From positions 30,378,506 through 30,442,505 of the forward strand of contig CM057155.1 in assembly GCA_029962745.1 (NCBI GenBank): a DNA stretch of 64,000 nt. Reading direction: 5' to 3'. Within the stretch, counting starts at the first letter, position 1. Each line of letters opens with the position of its first letter. Shown here one piece after another: positions 23,817 to 37,000 of the stretch. The stretch comes from Echinometra lucunter (Eukaryota > Echinodermata > Echinoidea > Camarodonta > Echinometridae). The notes under the pieces were generated by a model. That model was given only the letters and a program-made list of their open reading frames with translations. It searched no databases and was not told where the DNA came from. The translations under genes were made by a program, and so were the position numbers.

Positions 23817-26800
23817 ATGGGTTTATTTTCTGGATCAAAGCAGCTTGCTCGCAAGTTACTGTCAGACTTAAAGGCCAAGGAATTGTGGCAATATAATCTT
23901 TTCTTCAAGAGGCATTACCGAGGTAGTATTATCATGATTATCATCATCATGAGTTATTTTATTTAGTTAAAGACAGGCTTCAACTGGGCTTTGCAGCAGA
24001 TCTAGTCTATAATTATCTAGACCCCTCTAGACTCTTCTGAAAACTCTGTTAGGAGTAAGTTAAAGCCAAAAAGATGAAAAAGTTGGTAGAGGTTTCGTAA
24101 TTCCTTTGTTCATATTTTACACGACACTCCTTTGTATCTTTCATGAACTCATACAGTTGCGAAGATTACATTTGATTAATGAGAATTTTCTCATTTATCT
24201 CAGTGCAATAGAGCAGTTTCAGTATTAGTTTTTTTTATATGTTTGAAATCAAGAAATTCAAATTGTTGCAAGGCCATTTGATTTCCATTCAGAGATCCTT
24301 TGCTGATGCAGCAGCTGGCTGCACTTTTTATCATGTTGCATTTGCAACATGTAAGTATTTTTACAATGTTACAGTGCATCTTACACATGTTACATCTGGG
24401 CCCTGTTGCATAAAACTTACTATTGATGGTAACTTTACCATCAATGGTAACTCTTGAATTTGATTGGCTGTGGAGCATGTTACCATCATATCATGGTACT
24501 TGGTAGTTACCATTGATGGCAGAGTTAATGGTACATTTTAAGATATGTAATGGGGCCCAGATGGTGGAAATAAACTGAAAAGAGGAGGGACTTATTTTGA
24601 AATGTAGGATTTAACCCATTCGTGACAGAGGGTCCACAGTGGGTGATTTCAAGTTCGGTGTGCGGTGTTGGTGTTGGTGTTGACTGTTGAGAGCGTGAAA
24701 AGGCTGCTGAACCGAGCTCCAACACCGTCGGTCAGTTTAGAGGGACGATACCGCTCTGATCCGATCACCTTATCGATAGCTCAACACCGAGTGACGTCAT
24801 ACGCTATAGCGAAAAATCTCGACAATAAAATCATTTCCCCTCAGAATTTCAAATAAATCTACATCTTATTGGATTCGAATTGCATAATCATTTGAAGAAT
24901 CCAAGAGGAAAATTATCACTCTTCCAAGGAAAATATATGGTTTTGATTATTCCAAGTTGTTTTGACTGCGAAATGGGTTTAACCACCCACATGTCACGAG
25001 TGGCCGTAGCAAAAAGTGCCGCCTGCTCCGCGAGGGACAAGCAGCAATAACATGTATGATTACAACACCAACACCAACACCGTGCTTGAAATCATGAATT
25101 TCCTAATCCCTAGGGGCTGGTGTTGGTGAATGGGGAAATTACATGTAAATCGTCAACACGAACCGTGATACTCGGTTCAGCAGACGACATTCAACACCAA
25201 AAAGCAACACTGACTACCGGAAATACGTCAAAACTTGTGAGGTCAATCCCAACACCAGCCTGATTTCAAGATCGGTGTTAAGGCTGGTGTTGGTGTTCTC
25301 ACAACACCAACACCAGCCTCCAACACCGTACTTGAAATCACCCATTATGTGGTTTGGCCTTATAACTTTTGATGCAGAGGCAGCAGAGCCCTAGAAATCA
25401 TACCAAATCCGTGAGCAGAAAGAGCAAAAATTTCTACACAAACTGTGCCCATTTTGGTTGTGTCAATATTTTCGGTTAGATGTTGAAAAATTTTAAAATG
25501 AAAATAAGTATTGAAATCCTTAAATTGGCAATGCAATGGAAAGTTTAAAATCACCATTTTCCCCTGCAAATTGGCAACTTTTTGAATTCTCTTCATACTT
25601 TTTGCCAATTTATATTTACTTCGGATACATGACTTTATTTTTAAAATGTAGCAATAAAAGAAAAATTTTAGTGTTGCCAATTTGAAGAATAAAAGCTGAT
25701 CAAATTAGGCTTTAAATAATTCCTGTCACGAATGGGTTAACTGATTGCTAGGAACCTATCTAATTGAGTTTTCAGAATACCACTTTAGCAGTCTATTTGA
25801 ACTTGAGGACTTGAAAAGAAAGTTAATGAAGGAAAGTTCAGTGAGTTTCAGAATGCTGACAGAATTCGTGAAGATGGTTCTGTGGTTGGCTGATTGGTAT
25901 CGTCTGATGCTGTTTTCATTCCTTTTGTCCACAGAGAGGAAACGATTTTACAAGAATGTGTCCATCACTCAGTCCGGAAGTAAAGCTTTTGAAGTCAACC
26001 TCGATCAGAGGAAGCTTAGAACACCCAGCGGTCAGCCTTTGGTCATTCCAACAGAATCCCTCGCTGTTGCCGTAGCAACGGAGTGGGATACTCAGTGTGA
26101 TGTCATCAAGCAACACAGTATGCATTTGGTAGGTCTGAGTTAGTTTTTCCTGTGACAGGTTTTGGTTAGACCTTGTTCTTTTCTGTTACCACCTTGGTAC
26201 ACTAACCTGTTGAATCCTATGCCTGAGATAATGTGGGCTGGGTTCTATGGAAAATGCATGTTAATACTGAAATAAAGTCATACTCAATGGGCTAAAAGAT
26301 TTTCAAGGAGAATTTGAACCTATAGAATTTGTTTTTAAAGTGTAATTTGCAAGCCTAGAAAACCAGAGAAACAACTTTTTTGGGGTTGTAATTTGAAGAT
26401 GTCTAGAGAGAAAAATTTTGCTAACCATGTCCCTTATGCAAATACCAAACTGAAAACAGTCAGAAATGGAGGCAGATGCAAATAGAATTTCAATAAAATT
26501 ACACAGGGGTTGTACTCTACAAGTGATGTTGTTTAATGTTTTTTTAAAACAATATTGAATGTCACAATAAATCAAAATTTAGCAGAAGTTATTGGTTGAA
26601 ATCTGCATAAAATGTACTGCGTTTGTTCCCTCTTTGATACAGACTGCGCTGTGTAATACAGTTCTAGACAACCCAACACACAGAAGCAAGGCTCAGATTA
26701 TCAGAGCTATGCTACACTTCCTGGAAACAGACACGCTCTGGTAAGTCCCTCAATTATTTTTTGTAAGTTCTCAAAGGGACCAAGCACTAAAAATATTCAT

Positions 26801-29800
26801 GATGAGCTTTAACCCATTCGTAACAGGAATTATTTAAAGCCTAATTGATCAGCTTTTATTCTTCAAATTGGCAACACCAACTTTTTTTATTTTATTGCTA
26901 CATTTTTCTTATAAAACATCATGTATCTGAAATGAATATGAATTCACAGAAATTATGATGAGAAGTCAAAAAGTTGCCAATTTGCAGGGGAAAACGGTGA
27001 TTTTAAACTTTCTATCACATTGCCAATTTAAGGATTTTAATGCTTATTTTCCTTTAAAAAATTTTCAGCATCAAACAACAAATATTGACGCAACCAAAAT
27101 GGAGACAGTATATGTAGAATTTTTTGCTCTTTCTGCTCATGTATTTGGTATGATTTTTAGGGCTTTGCATCAAAAGATATTAGGCCAAACCACAAAATGT
27201 GGACCCTCTGTCACGAATGGGTTAAAAAGGGATTTTTTTTTTTTTTTAACCCATTGCCTGCGGGAACTGGGTGACTCCTGTAGAAAGTGTTTTTTGGATG
27301 AAAGAATTCAGAAGTGGACTAGTTAATTGTTAGAATAGGATTAGAAACATGTATACTATAAAAGCTATTCAGCTTTTACTCATCAGAGTATACAAGAAGA
27401 ATGAACAGAAAGCTTAAATCTTTACATTCCTTTAGTTTCTGTTTATACTATAAATTTTTACTTGCTATTCAGTCTTGCCATATACCCTAATGACTGCACT
27501 TTGGAAAGCTTTTACAGTGTGTGTGTTTTTAATGTTATTCTCCTACTCTGCAGTTTAGTTTCATATTCTAGTTACAGATTAGAAGAACCCCCTGAGCTGG
27601 TGGCCTTGCAGGATAAGAAATGGGAGCCCATGCTGGACTGGATGAACAAAAGATACAAGGTGAACATCACCTCTACCACCTCTATTGCTGGGCCAGAGAT
27701 CCCCCAGGAGACCTACAGAATCCTGCAGCATCACTTGGAGACGCACTCTGACTGGGCACTGGTTGGTGAGTTTATTCATGGAGCTTATGTATTAATCAAA
27801 TATACCATGCACCAGGAGGTACCAGTTTAAATTATGTATTCTTTGAGGGTGACTGGCATTGTACTATTTGCTATGGAGTATAGCCCTGAATGAAATGGTA
27901 AATATATATATAGTCATCAAAGATCCATAATATAGGTGCCTTAAAAACAGGCATAGTATATCTGATTCATATCCCTCATCAAAAATGTACAAACTAAAAT
28001 TTCTACTGTATAGATATCTTAAAGTGATTACACAATGGTGAAAAATATTTTGATATATGATCAAGAATAGAATTCTAAGAAACATTACATTAAAAATATG
28101 ATGATTTTCAGTCGAAATCAATGCATTTTGGCTAATTTTATCATAAAAAGAGCTGACCCAAAAAAATTTGAGGATGAGGTATGACGTAAAAGTGGGTACC
28201 CAGCTTCGCGCATTGCAGTTGTGCTGCGCGCTAGACTGTACAATATGTATTATACCTTGCGCGCATTTTGCTATAAGTGCGTGACAAGGTACCCACTTTG
28301 ACGTCATTTTGACGTAAAAGTGGGTACCCAGTTGAAACTGGGTCACAGCTGAGGGGTCAAAAATATCCTGAAATCTTACCACATTTGGGGGTTTCCTTGG
28401 CAACATGACTTTTAAAAAAACTTTAGGCAGATGATTTTCTGCTAACAAAATCATGCTCTTTCAAATGAGCTAACATTGTTTCAGCATTGGGTACCCCCTT
28501 TAAAGTGACCATCAACTCGCCATCTTTCTGACCTAACATAGTTTGTCCAAAGCCATGTTAAAAATGCTCAAACACTCACGCATGGAGAGTGCTGCCATAG
28601 TGATGATATCAAGATAGACCAGTCAATAGCTCTAAACTGTGATGTCAAACAATATAGATCCAGGATGTACCCCATTTGACATCATGCAATATCCAAATGT
28701 TTCATGATGGAGAAAGATGAAAGAAAGAGGGAGAAGTAGATGAAGAAAGGAGTAGATGATGGGGAGATATAGAGAAATTTGAACATGAGGAGGAAGATAA
28801 GATACATAGAAAAGGAAAATAAAGTAAAGAGATAAAATAGAATTGGACTGAACTAAATGAGAAATAGTGGTTCCAAATCCACTATCCTATTCAGAGCTCT
28901 GTTTTTCTGCATAACATTTAGCAAATGATAGAATAAAATGAAGATTATGACTATCACTTGTTTCTTCCTAGGCTACGAGAATGCCATTCAGTGTCTGAAA
29001 TCTCTGGTATTGACCTTTGCCCTTATGGATAGAGAGATCACCGTTGAGGAAGCAGTTTCGTTATCAAGACTCGAGACAGAGTTCCAGGTAAAATGAGCAA
29101 TCATTCTAATTCTTGCATTTCACAATCCTTGCCCCCTCATTCAGTTCAGTTGCGACAGTCACTCTAGCGCGTTAACCCATTCGTGTCAGAGGTCCACATT
29201 TTGTGGTTTGGCCTAATATCTTTTGATGCAAAGCCCTAAAAATCATACCAAATACATGAGCAAAAAGAGCAAAAAATTCTACACAAACTGTGCCCATTTT
29301 GGTTGCGTCAATATTCGTTGTTTGATGCTGAAAATTTTTTGAAAGAAAATAAGCATTAAATTCCTTAAATTGGCAATGTGATAGAAAGTTTAAAATTACC
29401 GTTTTCCCCTGCAAATTGGCAACTTTTTGACTTCTCATCGTAATTTCTGTCAATTTATATTCATTTCAGATACATGACGTTTTATAAGAAAAAAGTAGCA
29501 ATAAAATAAAAATGTTGGTGTTGCCAATTTGAAGGATAAAATCTGATCAAATTAGGCTTTAAATAATTCCTGTCACGAATGGGTTAATTCTGGGAGATAG
29601 GTCGACATCAGTACCATCAACACCTTTCACTAGTCACCTTTTCTGCTTCTATTCTAATTGATTAAAGACTTCTAACACTTCATATCTTCCTTGGGCTCTC
29701 ACTGCTAGTTCCACTAACTGATTCTTCTTCTTCCATGCGCTTGGGATCCCTCGGTCAGTTAAATATATCTTCAGTTGATGAACTCTCACTTGTGGCATTT

Positions 29801-30838
29801 GCTGTCTTGAAAACAGTTGTCAACCCGCAAGTTGGAAAATAGGCCTCTCATGGTACGGATGTTGGTGGAGCATGTATTGTGAAACATAAAAATTTGAGAA
29901 ATATAACATAAAGCTTGTTTATCAGTGACTTTAAATTTGGAATGTTCAGTGTCACAGATTAAAAAATTGCCCACATCAATCAATCATTTAATCAATTTGT
30001 AAAGTAGAGAGCTTACAGAGTATAGTACTTTTAGCTTCCCAGGGAGTGTTCTCTCATGGGGAAGTAAGGTTGGAGAAAATGTACATACCCTTAGTTTTTG
30101 TTCCCCCCCCCCCCCAAGTGACTTTCGTAGATTTATTTATAATCCAACTTTAAACTTCCATAGTCCACAATTTACTTAAAGGCTTGTGACAAGTGCAGGA
30201 GTGAACCCCTTTAAAAAAATTTGGGTTTTTGTTTTTTATGTCCACTGTGTGTCACATTTCTTTATCTTGAAACACATAGAAGTACTTTTGTTTCAACTTT
30301 CATAACTACATGAGCTTGCCATTCATTTGGTCAATGTAAAACCCCACTTTTTTTTAAAGGTGGTTTTACCGTTGCATTGCTAAACAAGCCTCAAGTGTAA
30401 CTGTATACATTGTATGAGGCTCACTTGAAGAGCTTTAATGCAAAAAACTGATATATGTCCATTTTTGTTATTGCAGTTAAAGATCAAGAAAAATAAAGAA
30501 AATATAAAGAAAATAATGCTACTTTTGACCATAACTTCAACAGTATACATGTACCTTCGTATATAATTAGCAATATATCACTTGAAAAGTATTATTTTGT
30601 ACTGGGTGATGGTGACCTTACTTTAAAATTTTCAAAAATGGCATTTATCTGTTTTTGCATCATGCATATAAACTCTTCACGTATTTTCTTTTCTTCTCAG
30701 ATTGGTAAATGGGGCAGTGTGGAGTGGGCACATGATACAGAGTTTGCTGACTCCAAGGCCCGGGTAGCAGCTGCAGTGCTTTTTACACATCTTGTGACAG
30801 AACACACAGAGACCATCCAAAAATCAAGAACTCATTGA
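23817..30838 (+). CDS. ATPAF2: ATP synthase F1 assembly factor 2 (ATP12), complete
   Basis: Six exons: 23817-23922, 25935-26128, 26643-26740, 27572-27765, 28972-29087, 30701-30838 (TGA). Every junction is GT-AG and in phase, giving 281 aa against 289 in human. Exon 1 encodes a 35-residue basic, weakly amphipathic leader (MGLFSGSKQLARKLL) suited to mitochondrial import. Its assignment rests on phase (CGA G joined to AG AGG) and the nearby promoter. ATP12 landmarks follow: RKRFYKNVSITQSGSKAFEV, ATEWDTQCDVIKQHSMHL, CNTVLDNPTHRSKAQIIRA, WMNKRYKVNITSTTS, and GKWGSVEWAHDTEFADSKAR near the C-terminus. ATP12 is a matrix chaperone that holds the F1 alpha subunit before hexamer assembly. The gene is head to head with PEF1 and convergent with DRC3. 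A candidate polyadenylation signal AATAAA is at 31456-31461. Confidence 0.95.
24396..24561. mobile_element. Short palindromic MITE in ATPAF2 intron 1
   Basis: It is bounded by ATCTGGGCCC and GGGCCCAGAT, with internal inverted blocks GATGGTAACTTTACCATCAA and TTACCATTGATGG. No ORF is present. Confidence 0.65.
24611..25740. mobile_element. TTAA-flanked MITE, family 1, copy A (interrupted)
   Basis: The ends are TTAACCCATTCGTGACAG and CTGTCACGAATGGGTTAA in inverted order. Copies B-E are at 26809-27225, 29172-29587, 33046-33459 and 36962-37377. Copy A is interrupted by a second element at about 24641-25343, which lengthens it from about 415 bp to 1.13 kb. CCC/GGG termini next to TTAA fit piggyBac-type elements. 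No transposase is present. Confidence 0.85.
24641..25343. mobile_element. Element nested inside a TTAA MITE
   Basis: The ends are GGGTGATTTCAAGTTCGGTG and, inverted, CACCGTACTTGAAATCACCC. The interior is rich in CAACACCAACACC and its complement GGTGTTGGTGTTG, arranged so that the halves can pair. It splits the host MITE after its GGTCCACA block, so it is the younger insertion. Confidence 0.75.
26809..27225. mobile_element. TTAA-flanked MITE, family 1, copy B
   Basis: The element has the same family ends and interior as the other copies, in the opposite orientation to copies C-E. It lies in ATPAF2 intron 3. Confidence 0.85.
28175..28345. repeat. Inverted-repeat element in ATPAF2 intron 4
   Basis: GACGTAAAAGTGGGTACCCA occurs twice, with the inverted form GGTACCCACTTTGACGTCA between them, around a core of alternating GCGC blocks. 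This is probably a small DNA transposon relic. Confidence 0.5.
29172..29587. mobile_element. TTAA-flanked MITE, family 1, copy C
   Basis: A full-length copy in ATPAF2 intron 5, with both inverted ends and TTAA on each side. Confidence 0.87.
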
Positions 30839-33045
30839 GAAAAGGTTGGAGTCTGGATCTTCTATCAGGACAGAAACAAAAAGTGTAATTACTGCAAAAA
30901 AAACCTAGCCCATTTCAGATGCGGTTCTACCTTACCGTGGAGAGCAGTTCTGTGCTGGACTCTAACCCAAAGTGACAACTTTTGGGCTCACCAATCCACT
31001 GGGCCATTGAATGGAAGTTTCAGTCCTACACAACTGCCTTTTTGTTTGTAGAAGACCTTTCTGAGAACTGCTTATGATCATCCTGCCCCATAAACTTGCT
31101 CCATATCTCGGGATCAAATAGTAAGAGTATTCTGTTGACCAGGAGGCAAAATTTTCATAATATTGAATGGCCTTGATAGTGGGATATCAGAATACCGTAT
31201 ATTGCCCTTAGCATAATCATATCGGTATATTTTATATATTGGCCACCAGGTTCCGCAGTGATGGGTTAAGCTTCATGTTTATTAAAAGGCAATTACATTG
31301 AATTACACTGGATTACATTGAATGTATCCCATGTATGCAAGACTTTTATCCATTTATTTATTGTAAGAATAGAGACTTTCTTGATAAGCCCATTGACTTC
31401 TGTTTTATCATTAGCTAATATTCAAATCAAAAGAATTTTCAATTGTTTTTTTTCAAATAAATGGATTACTGGCTTGAGTCAAATCTGGACAAATTGTATG
31501 GAATTGCCCATTTAATATTTAATTACCAGTAGGTATGTATCATATGGACAGTGGAAAAACTGGAACATTGGTAGAAGATAAAAGGAGAGAGAAGAGAGAG
31601 GGAGAGAAAGAGACATTGTAAAGAGAGAGAGGCGTTTCCTAAGCTTTGTTTTGTTTATTTTAGTGAATTTTAATTGTCTGTAGAAGTGAATGCCCATGGC
31701 AGGAGGTGATACAGGAAGAGAAAGATAGGAAAGAATTCACCTTTTAAGCTTAGTTTTTTAAGTCACATTAGGTATCAATAGCAGTACATGTATAACCTAA
31801 TTGTGGAAGGAGATATTAGGAAGGAGAAAGAGGGATACAGAGGGAAAAAGGGGGGGAGATTGCCTGTAATAATAATTGTGGAAACTTGTAGAGTGCACAC
31901 ACTGTCCAAGGACGCTCAACCCCCCCCCCCCCCCCCCCAAGAGCAAGCGCGAGCCGACACTCATGTGTAATATGTGCAGTTGTGTGACGTGAGAGAGTTG
32001 AGTTTTTTAATATTTTCTATAAGTTTCTAATGGGGAAAACGCGGGCAGAACGCAGTCGAAATGCATATAAAAGTGTTTTTTTTAGCCATTGAATACAAAG
32101 TTCAGCAAATTCTTCGCCCAAATCTGAGATTTTCTCACAAAAACAGTGTGTTTGCATATTTAGGTCTGCTAAAAAAAAAAAAATAAAAAAATAAAAAAAA
32201 ATGACCGTTTTTCGCATTTTACGGTCAGTCAATTGAGGGCAACATAATTTTTTTTGGAGGGGGGGGGGGGGGGCCTAATCATCATAATACTAGAGGCCCA
32301 AAGTGGGAAAAGAAAAAGGGAGAAGACAGAGAGGGACATAGTAAAGAAAAAGAGCCAGGAGAATAGAGAATTGGATGGAGAAAGAGAATGAGAGGAGAAG
32401 AGGGGAGATGGGGAAAGAGAAATGGGCAGACAATACATACAGGGGATATAGATGTGTGTGGAATATAAAGGGAGAGAAATGCTAAAAGAAAACAAATTCA
32501 GCTTAATGAGTCTACAACATATTCTAAATGTACTGATTATTTTTTTTGTGGATCTACTCCAACTTTAGATGCTAAAGACTTGGAGACGACCATAAACAAG
32601 ACAACTAATATCAACACTGCTCAATAAATAAAAATACACCCTGTATGTATGTTTACAAATAGACCAATTTATTTATACCACAATTATTTACAGTGATCCT
32701 TTACAAAACAGGTAATATGCAAATACATGTACAAGAATAAACAGTAATGCATGAAAGTTATCAGAAATGTACATATTTACATTAAATTAAGAGTTCTGTT
32801 CATCATGAACAAAATGTTTAAATGACTTGCAATAAGGAATTTTTACTCTGCTGGAATGGATAGAAATGATAGAAAACATGTTTTATCTACCATACGCTGA
32901 AAACCTTGTTTCCCTTTAATACTTGGGTTAACCATTTGTTGAAATCCTAGCATTATATCTCTTGCCTCTTGACATGTTTGAATGCCATTTGTTTGAATGC
33001 CATTTGTTTAAATCAGAGAATCAACTTCAATGGTATGAGAGTACA
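30839..33045. other. Convergent intergenic region, ATPAF2 3' side
   Basis: It holds the ATPAF2 3' UTR, purine-rich stretches (31560-31640, 32310-32480), poly-C and poly-G runs (31920-31940, 32260-32273) and oligo-A runs. A possible polyadenylation signal for DRC3 (TTTATT on plus, AATAAA on minus) is at 32668-32673. No further gene is recognised. Confidence 0.5.
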
Positions 33046-33459
33046 TTAACCCATTCGTGACAGAGGGTCCACATTTTGTGGTTTGGCCTAATATCTTTTG
33101 ATGCAAAGCCCTAAAAATCATACCAAATACATGAGCTGAAAGAGCAATAAATTCTTCACATACTGTCCCCATTTTGGTTGCGTCAATATTCGTTGTTTGA
33201 TGCTGAAATTTTTTTAAAGGAAAATAAGCATTAAAATCCTTAAATTGGCAATGTGATAGAAAGTTTAAAATCACCATTTTCCCCTGCAAATTGGCAACGT
33301 TTTGACTTCTCATAATTTCTTTCAATTTATATTCATTTCAGATACATGACGTTTTATAAGAAAAATGTAGCAATAAAATAAAAAAGTTGGTGTTGCCAAT
33401 TTGAAGAATAAAAGCTGATCAAATTAGGCTTTAAATAACTCCTGTCACAAATGGGTTAA
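33046..33459. mobile_element. TTAA-flanked MITE, family 1, copy D
   Basis: A full-length copy between the DRC3 stop codon and the end of ATPAF2, possibly within the DRC3 3' UTR. Confidence 0.87.
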
Positions 33460-33588
33460 TGACATGTCACTTTGAATTCAAATAACTGATATTTTTTGTC
33501 AAACCCAATGTAGGATATGCAACATTCTATGCAACAAGCAGTGATGCTTTCATGTAAAATGTACTTATATAATATAGCTGTATTCTAA

Positions 33589-33757
33589 TACAGTGGAACC
33601 TCATTATAAAGAACACTGTTATACTGTAACAGTAATTTTGCTAGTCCCACTTCTTTGTACATGCATTTTGATTTTTAGCCCTGATATAACAAGGTTTCTA
33701 GAGAAAGAGGTAATTTCCTTGGTCCAGAGGAGTTTGTTATAATGAGGTTTGCCTGTA
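33589..33757. mobile_element. Tigger/pogo-like MITE, copy 1
   Basis: It is bounded by TA, with ends CAGTGGAACCTCATTATAA and TTATAATGAGGTTTGCCTG. The TA duplication and CAGTGGAACCTC termini are typical of pogo/Tigger-derived MITEs. A diverged copy is at 36227-36406. Confidence 0.75.
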
Positions 33758-34088
33758 CTTTATACTAAAAGCTGATGAACAGTAAATTTCAGATTCTGAC
33801 ACTGTTTCTGAAAACCAACATCCAGCTTCCAAGCGAAGACTATATTGATTGAACCAGTTATAAAATGGAGCACAGAATTAAGCCTGAATAGAAACAAGTC
33901 TGAAATAGTCCATAGATCTTATACTTATGACCAGCGGAGTAACATAACAAATATGAAAGCTCTTGTATGTTTCACAAAGGCCTCTTGTACTATGCCATCA
34001 CATTCCAAGATAATGAGCCCTGCTTAAATCATCTAGGTCCTCTACAATCAAGTTCAAATGTCCATCATACAGTTCCATATACAGCTCC

Positions 34089-37000
34089 TCACATAGCGTT
34101 GGGCAGTTCCATATTTTCGATGTCATCCTTGAGATGGTCAATGAAGTTGTTGATCTCCTTGACCCGATCACGGTTCCTGGTCACCTCCTCCTCATTATGG
34201 ATGCGTTCCATGAGACCACCGAGCCATCCATTGGCGCGCTGGATGATGTCGTCCTCTCGATTGTCTATCTTGAGGAGATGGACGTCATGAGAGGCGCTCA
34301 CAGCATTTGTGATGGTGTCCTTGTCAACCAAGAGCTACAGAAAAATGGTTCAGAAACTGCCTATTAGGATGAAAGATTGTTACATTGCCAAGTACTACAG
34401 AGGAAGGGTTCATATTACTAATTGTAAAGGGCGTTCAGATACGAGGCAACATTGTGGTGCCACATTTTAGTGTACAAATCTATGAGTATGAGGCGACAAA
34501 AAATGTCACCTAGGCAGGACACATTTTTTTTTTCAGCCTGCCTGGCTGCAAAAAAATGTGCACCAATCAAATTCCTAAAAAGTTAGAGCAAAATATGTTG
34601 TCATGAAATTGTCTGTGCAAGTTTTGACAAAGTTCTCTTTTATTTGAGAGTTGACACGTTAATGTGCGTTCATTAACACAAGTGTTCATTAACACAATGT
34701 CGCGCCATTGTGTAAATGGCGCGACTAAACACTAAATATTTTGTGGTGCCAAAATGTTGCCTCATATTTGAACACCCCTTGAGGGATGAAATATTGTTCC
34801 ATCAACCAAAAGCTACGGTGGACAGCTTCTGAGGGATGAAAGATTGTTACATCAGTTAAAAGCTACAAAGGAATGGTTCAAGAAACTATTTGTTAGGGAT
34901 AAAATATTGTTCCATCAACCAAGGGCTACAGAGGAATGGTTTAAAAACTGGCCTGTTCACATTTGCCACAGTAAACCACCAGTGTAAACTAAAAAGAAAT
35001 AGTAAAAGAGGAGACAAAAAGAGTACATTTAGCTGCATACAACATCTCATAGTTATAAGATACACTAATGTGAAGTACTTACCATTCTCAGATCTTCTGG
35101 TAACTCATCGTCCAGTTCGTTCTTGACATACTTCTCCAGCGTAATGTGAGCAATCTCCAGCAAACGTTCATGATGGATGTTCTCTAGATCTCTGATCTGA
35201 GAAATCGTGAATTTCAGTGGTTAAGGAAATAAGGTCTAGCCATGCTATATCACATTAGAAGATATCCTTTATTCTTTATGTGATACTATCATCACATCAA
35301 ATATTATTTATGTGTACAGCTAGAATGTATAAAATGAACCTCAAAATTCACAACCTGATATTCTCTGGATTTTAACAGCTAAGGAATATGAAGAAAACAA
35401 TGGGTAGCTTAAAAATGCATGCTGGAATCCAACCTGGACTGGGGTTCTGTGTGGTCCCTAATTTTTATGAGTGTGTACAATAATTGTGTGTCTATATGTA
35501 AGTTGCTTTAATGTTTATTTGGAGGGCATTTAAACTTGTAATATCTCTTTATAGAATCAATAACTGAAGCTCACAGTAAGATATTGCAAACATGTCAAAA
35601 TAATCATACAGCATTATTAGTTAAAGGCCTAGTTGATACATCATGAGCTTAATCCACCCTACAACAAAGTAGATCAATTGCTGATTTCTGTTCCATCAAG
35701 ATGGCCCCATTTAGTATTAAGTTTGTACTTTTTATTCTGTTTTATCAAAAGGATATAATCCTTGGACGTATTCCACAAACGATGACACCATGTCTGCCAA
35801 GTTCCTTTCAAAATCCTTTATCGTGTCCTGGGATTTGAGAAAAAGATACACATGGTTCTTTATATCAAATTTCACTTCATTCTAAAAAAATTTGTAGCTA
35901 CATATATTAAGACAAATACCAGTACATGTAGCATATGTCATTGTCTGGACCCCTTCAGGAAGTTAAGAATTGTTGAATCATTTCAATATCCTCCTTGCAT
36001 TTCATACAACTTTGAAGTTGTCAGGTTCCATATGCATTGCATCATAATTCACCAACATAAGATTTGGTTGAATTGTTAGTTAATGCATGCAAGGTTTCCA
36101 AGGGAGGTAGCGAAACCAGCGAGATGGGCCAGATCCACCAGAAAATTACTCTAGCTCGTCGAAGTTCAGAGAAATTTATGATGGTAACATTTCCTTGTGC
36201 TATGGTAGGAGAAAGGCATAATGCACTACAGTGGAAACTTGGTATAAAGAGATCTGATCTAACAATATTCCTGATATAACAAGGTAATATTCCGGTCCCA
36301 GCTCTTTATATTTTATTGTTTTTTAACCCTGATATAACAAGATTCCTGCTATGACAAGGTAATTTTGATGGTCTCAAGGACCTCGTTATCCAGAGTTTCC
36401 ACTGTACAAAAGAACTATCTGTCATAAAAATAAGTACACTGTACACTCTTGTTGACTGACAACACTTCTTATCAGGTAAACATGGAACTGCCTAAGAGAT
36501 GTCATTACTCTCATTTGGCTTTAAACGTCACTGCGTAATTATGCTCTTCCATTGGCGTAAATCCCGGCAAGATGGGGGGGATATATCCCCCCCCCCACTT
36601 TTTGGAGAGGGGGGGATGGCGTGTACAAATATCCCCCCTCCCCCTCACTTTTTAAGGAAGAAAATATACTTTAATTGATCAGTAAAACTTTGGATAATCT
36701 GTCATAAACAACCATCATATTTTAGAATTTCTATTTGAAAATACGACTGAAAACCAGAAAAGTGGTTATTTCTGGCTCGCTCGCTCACAAAAAAAATAGT
36801 AAAATGTGTGTAAGGGGGCCTGTGCGGGTGGGTGAGGGGGTGTGTTTATACTTAAGTGTGAGATCGACAGAAAAAAAAAATCGTCAAAAAAGTCGATCAT
36901 TCCCCCCCCCCCCCCACTCCTCAAAGTGGATTTACGCCAGTGTACTCTTCAAAACAGTGTATTAACCCATTCGTGACAGAGGTTCACATTTTGTGGTTTG

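Noticed and set aside
26955..27326. Recurring ORF also seen near 29172, 33008 and 36962
   Set aside because: It is the translation of the TTAA MITE family 1 interior. The similarity reflects element identity, and no protein family is recognised.
27864..28454. 196-codon minus-strand ORF
   Set aside because: It lies antisense in ATPAF2 intron 4, covers an inverted repeat, and has no domain or splice context.
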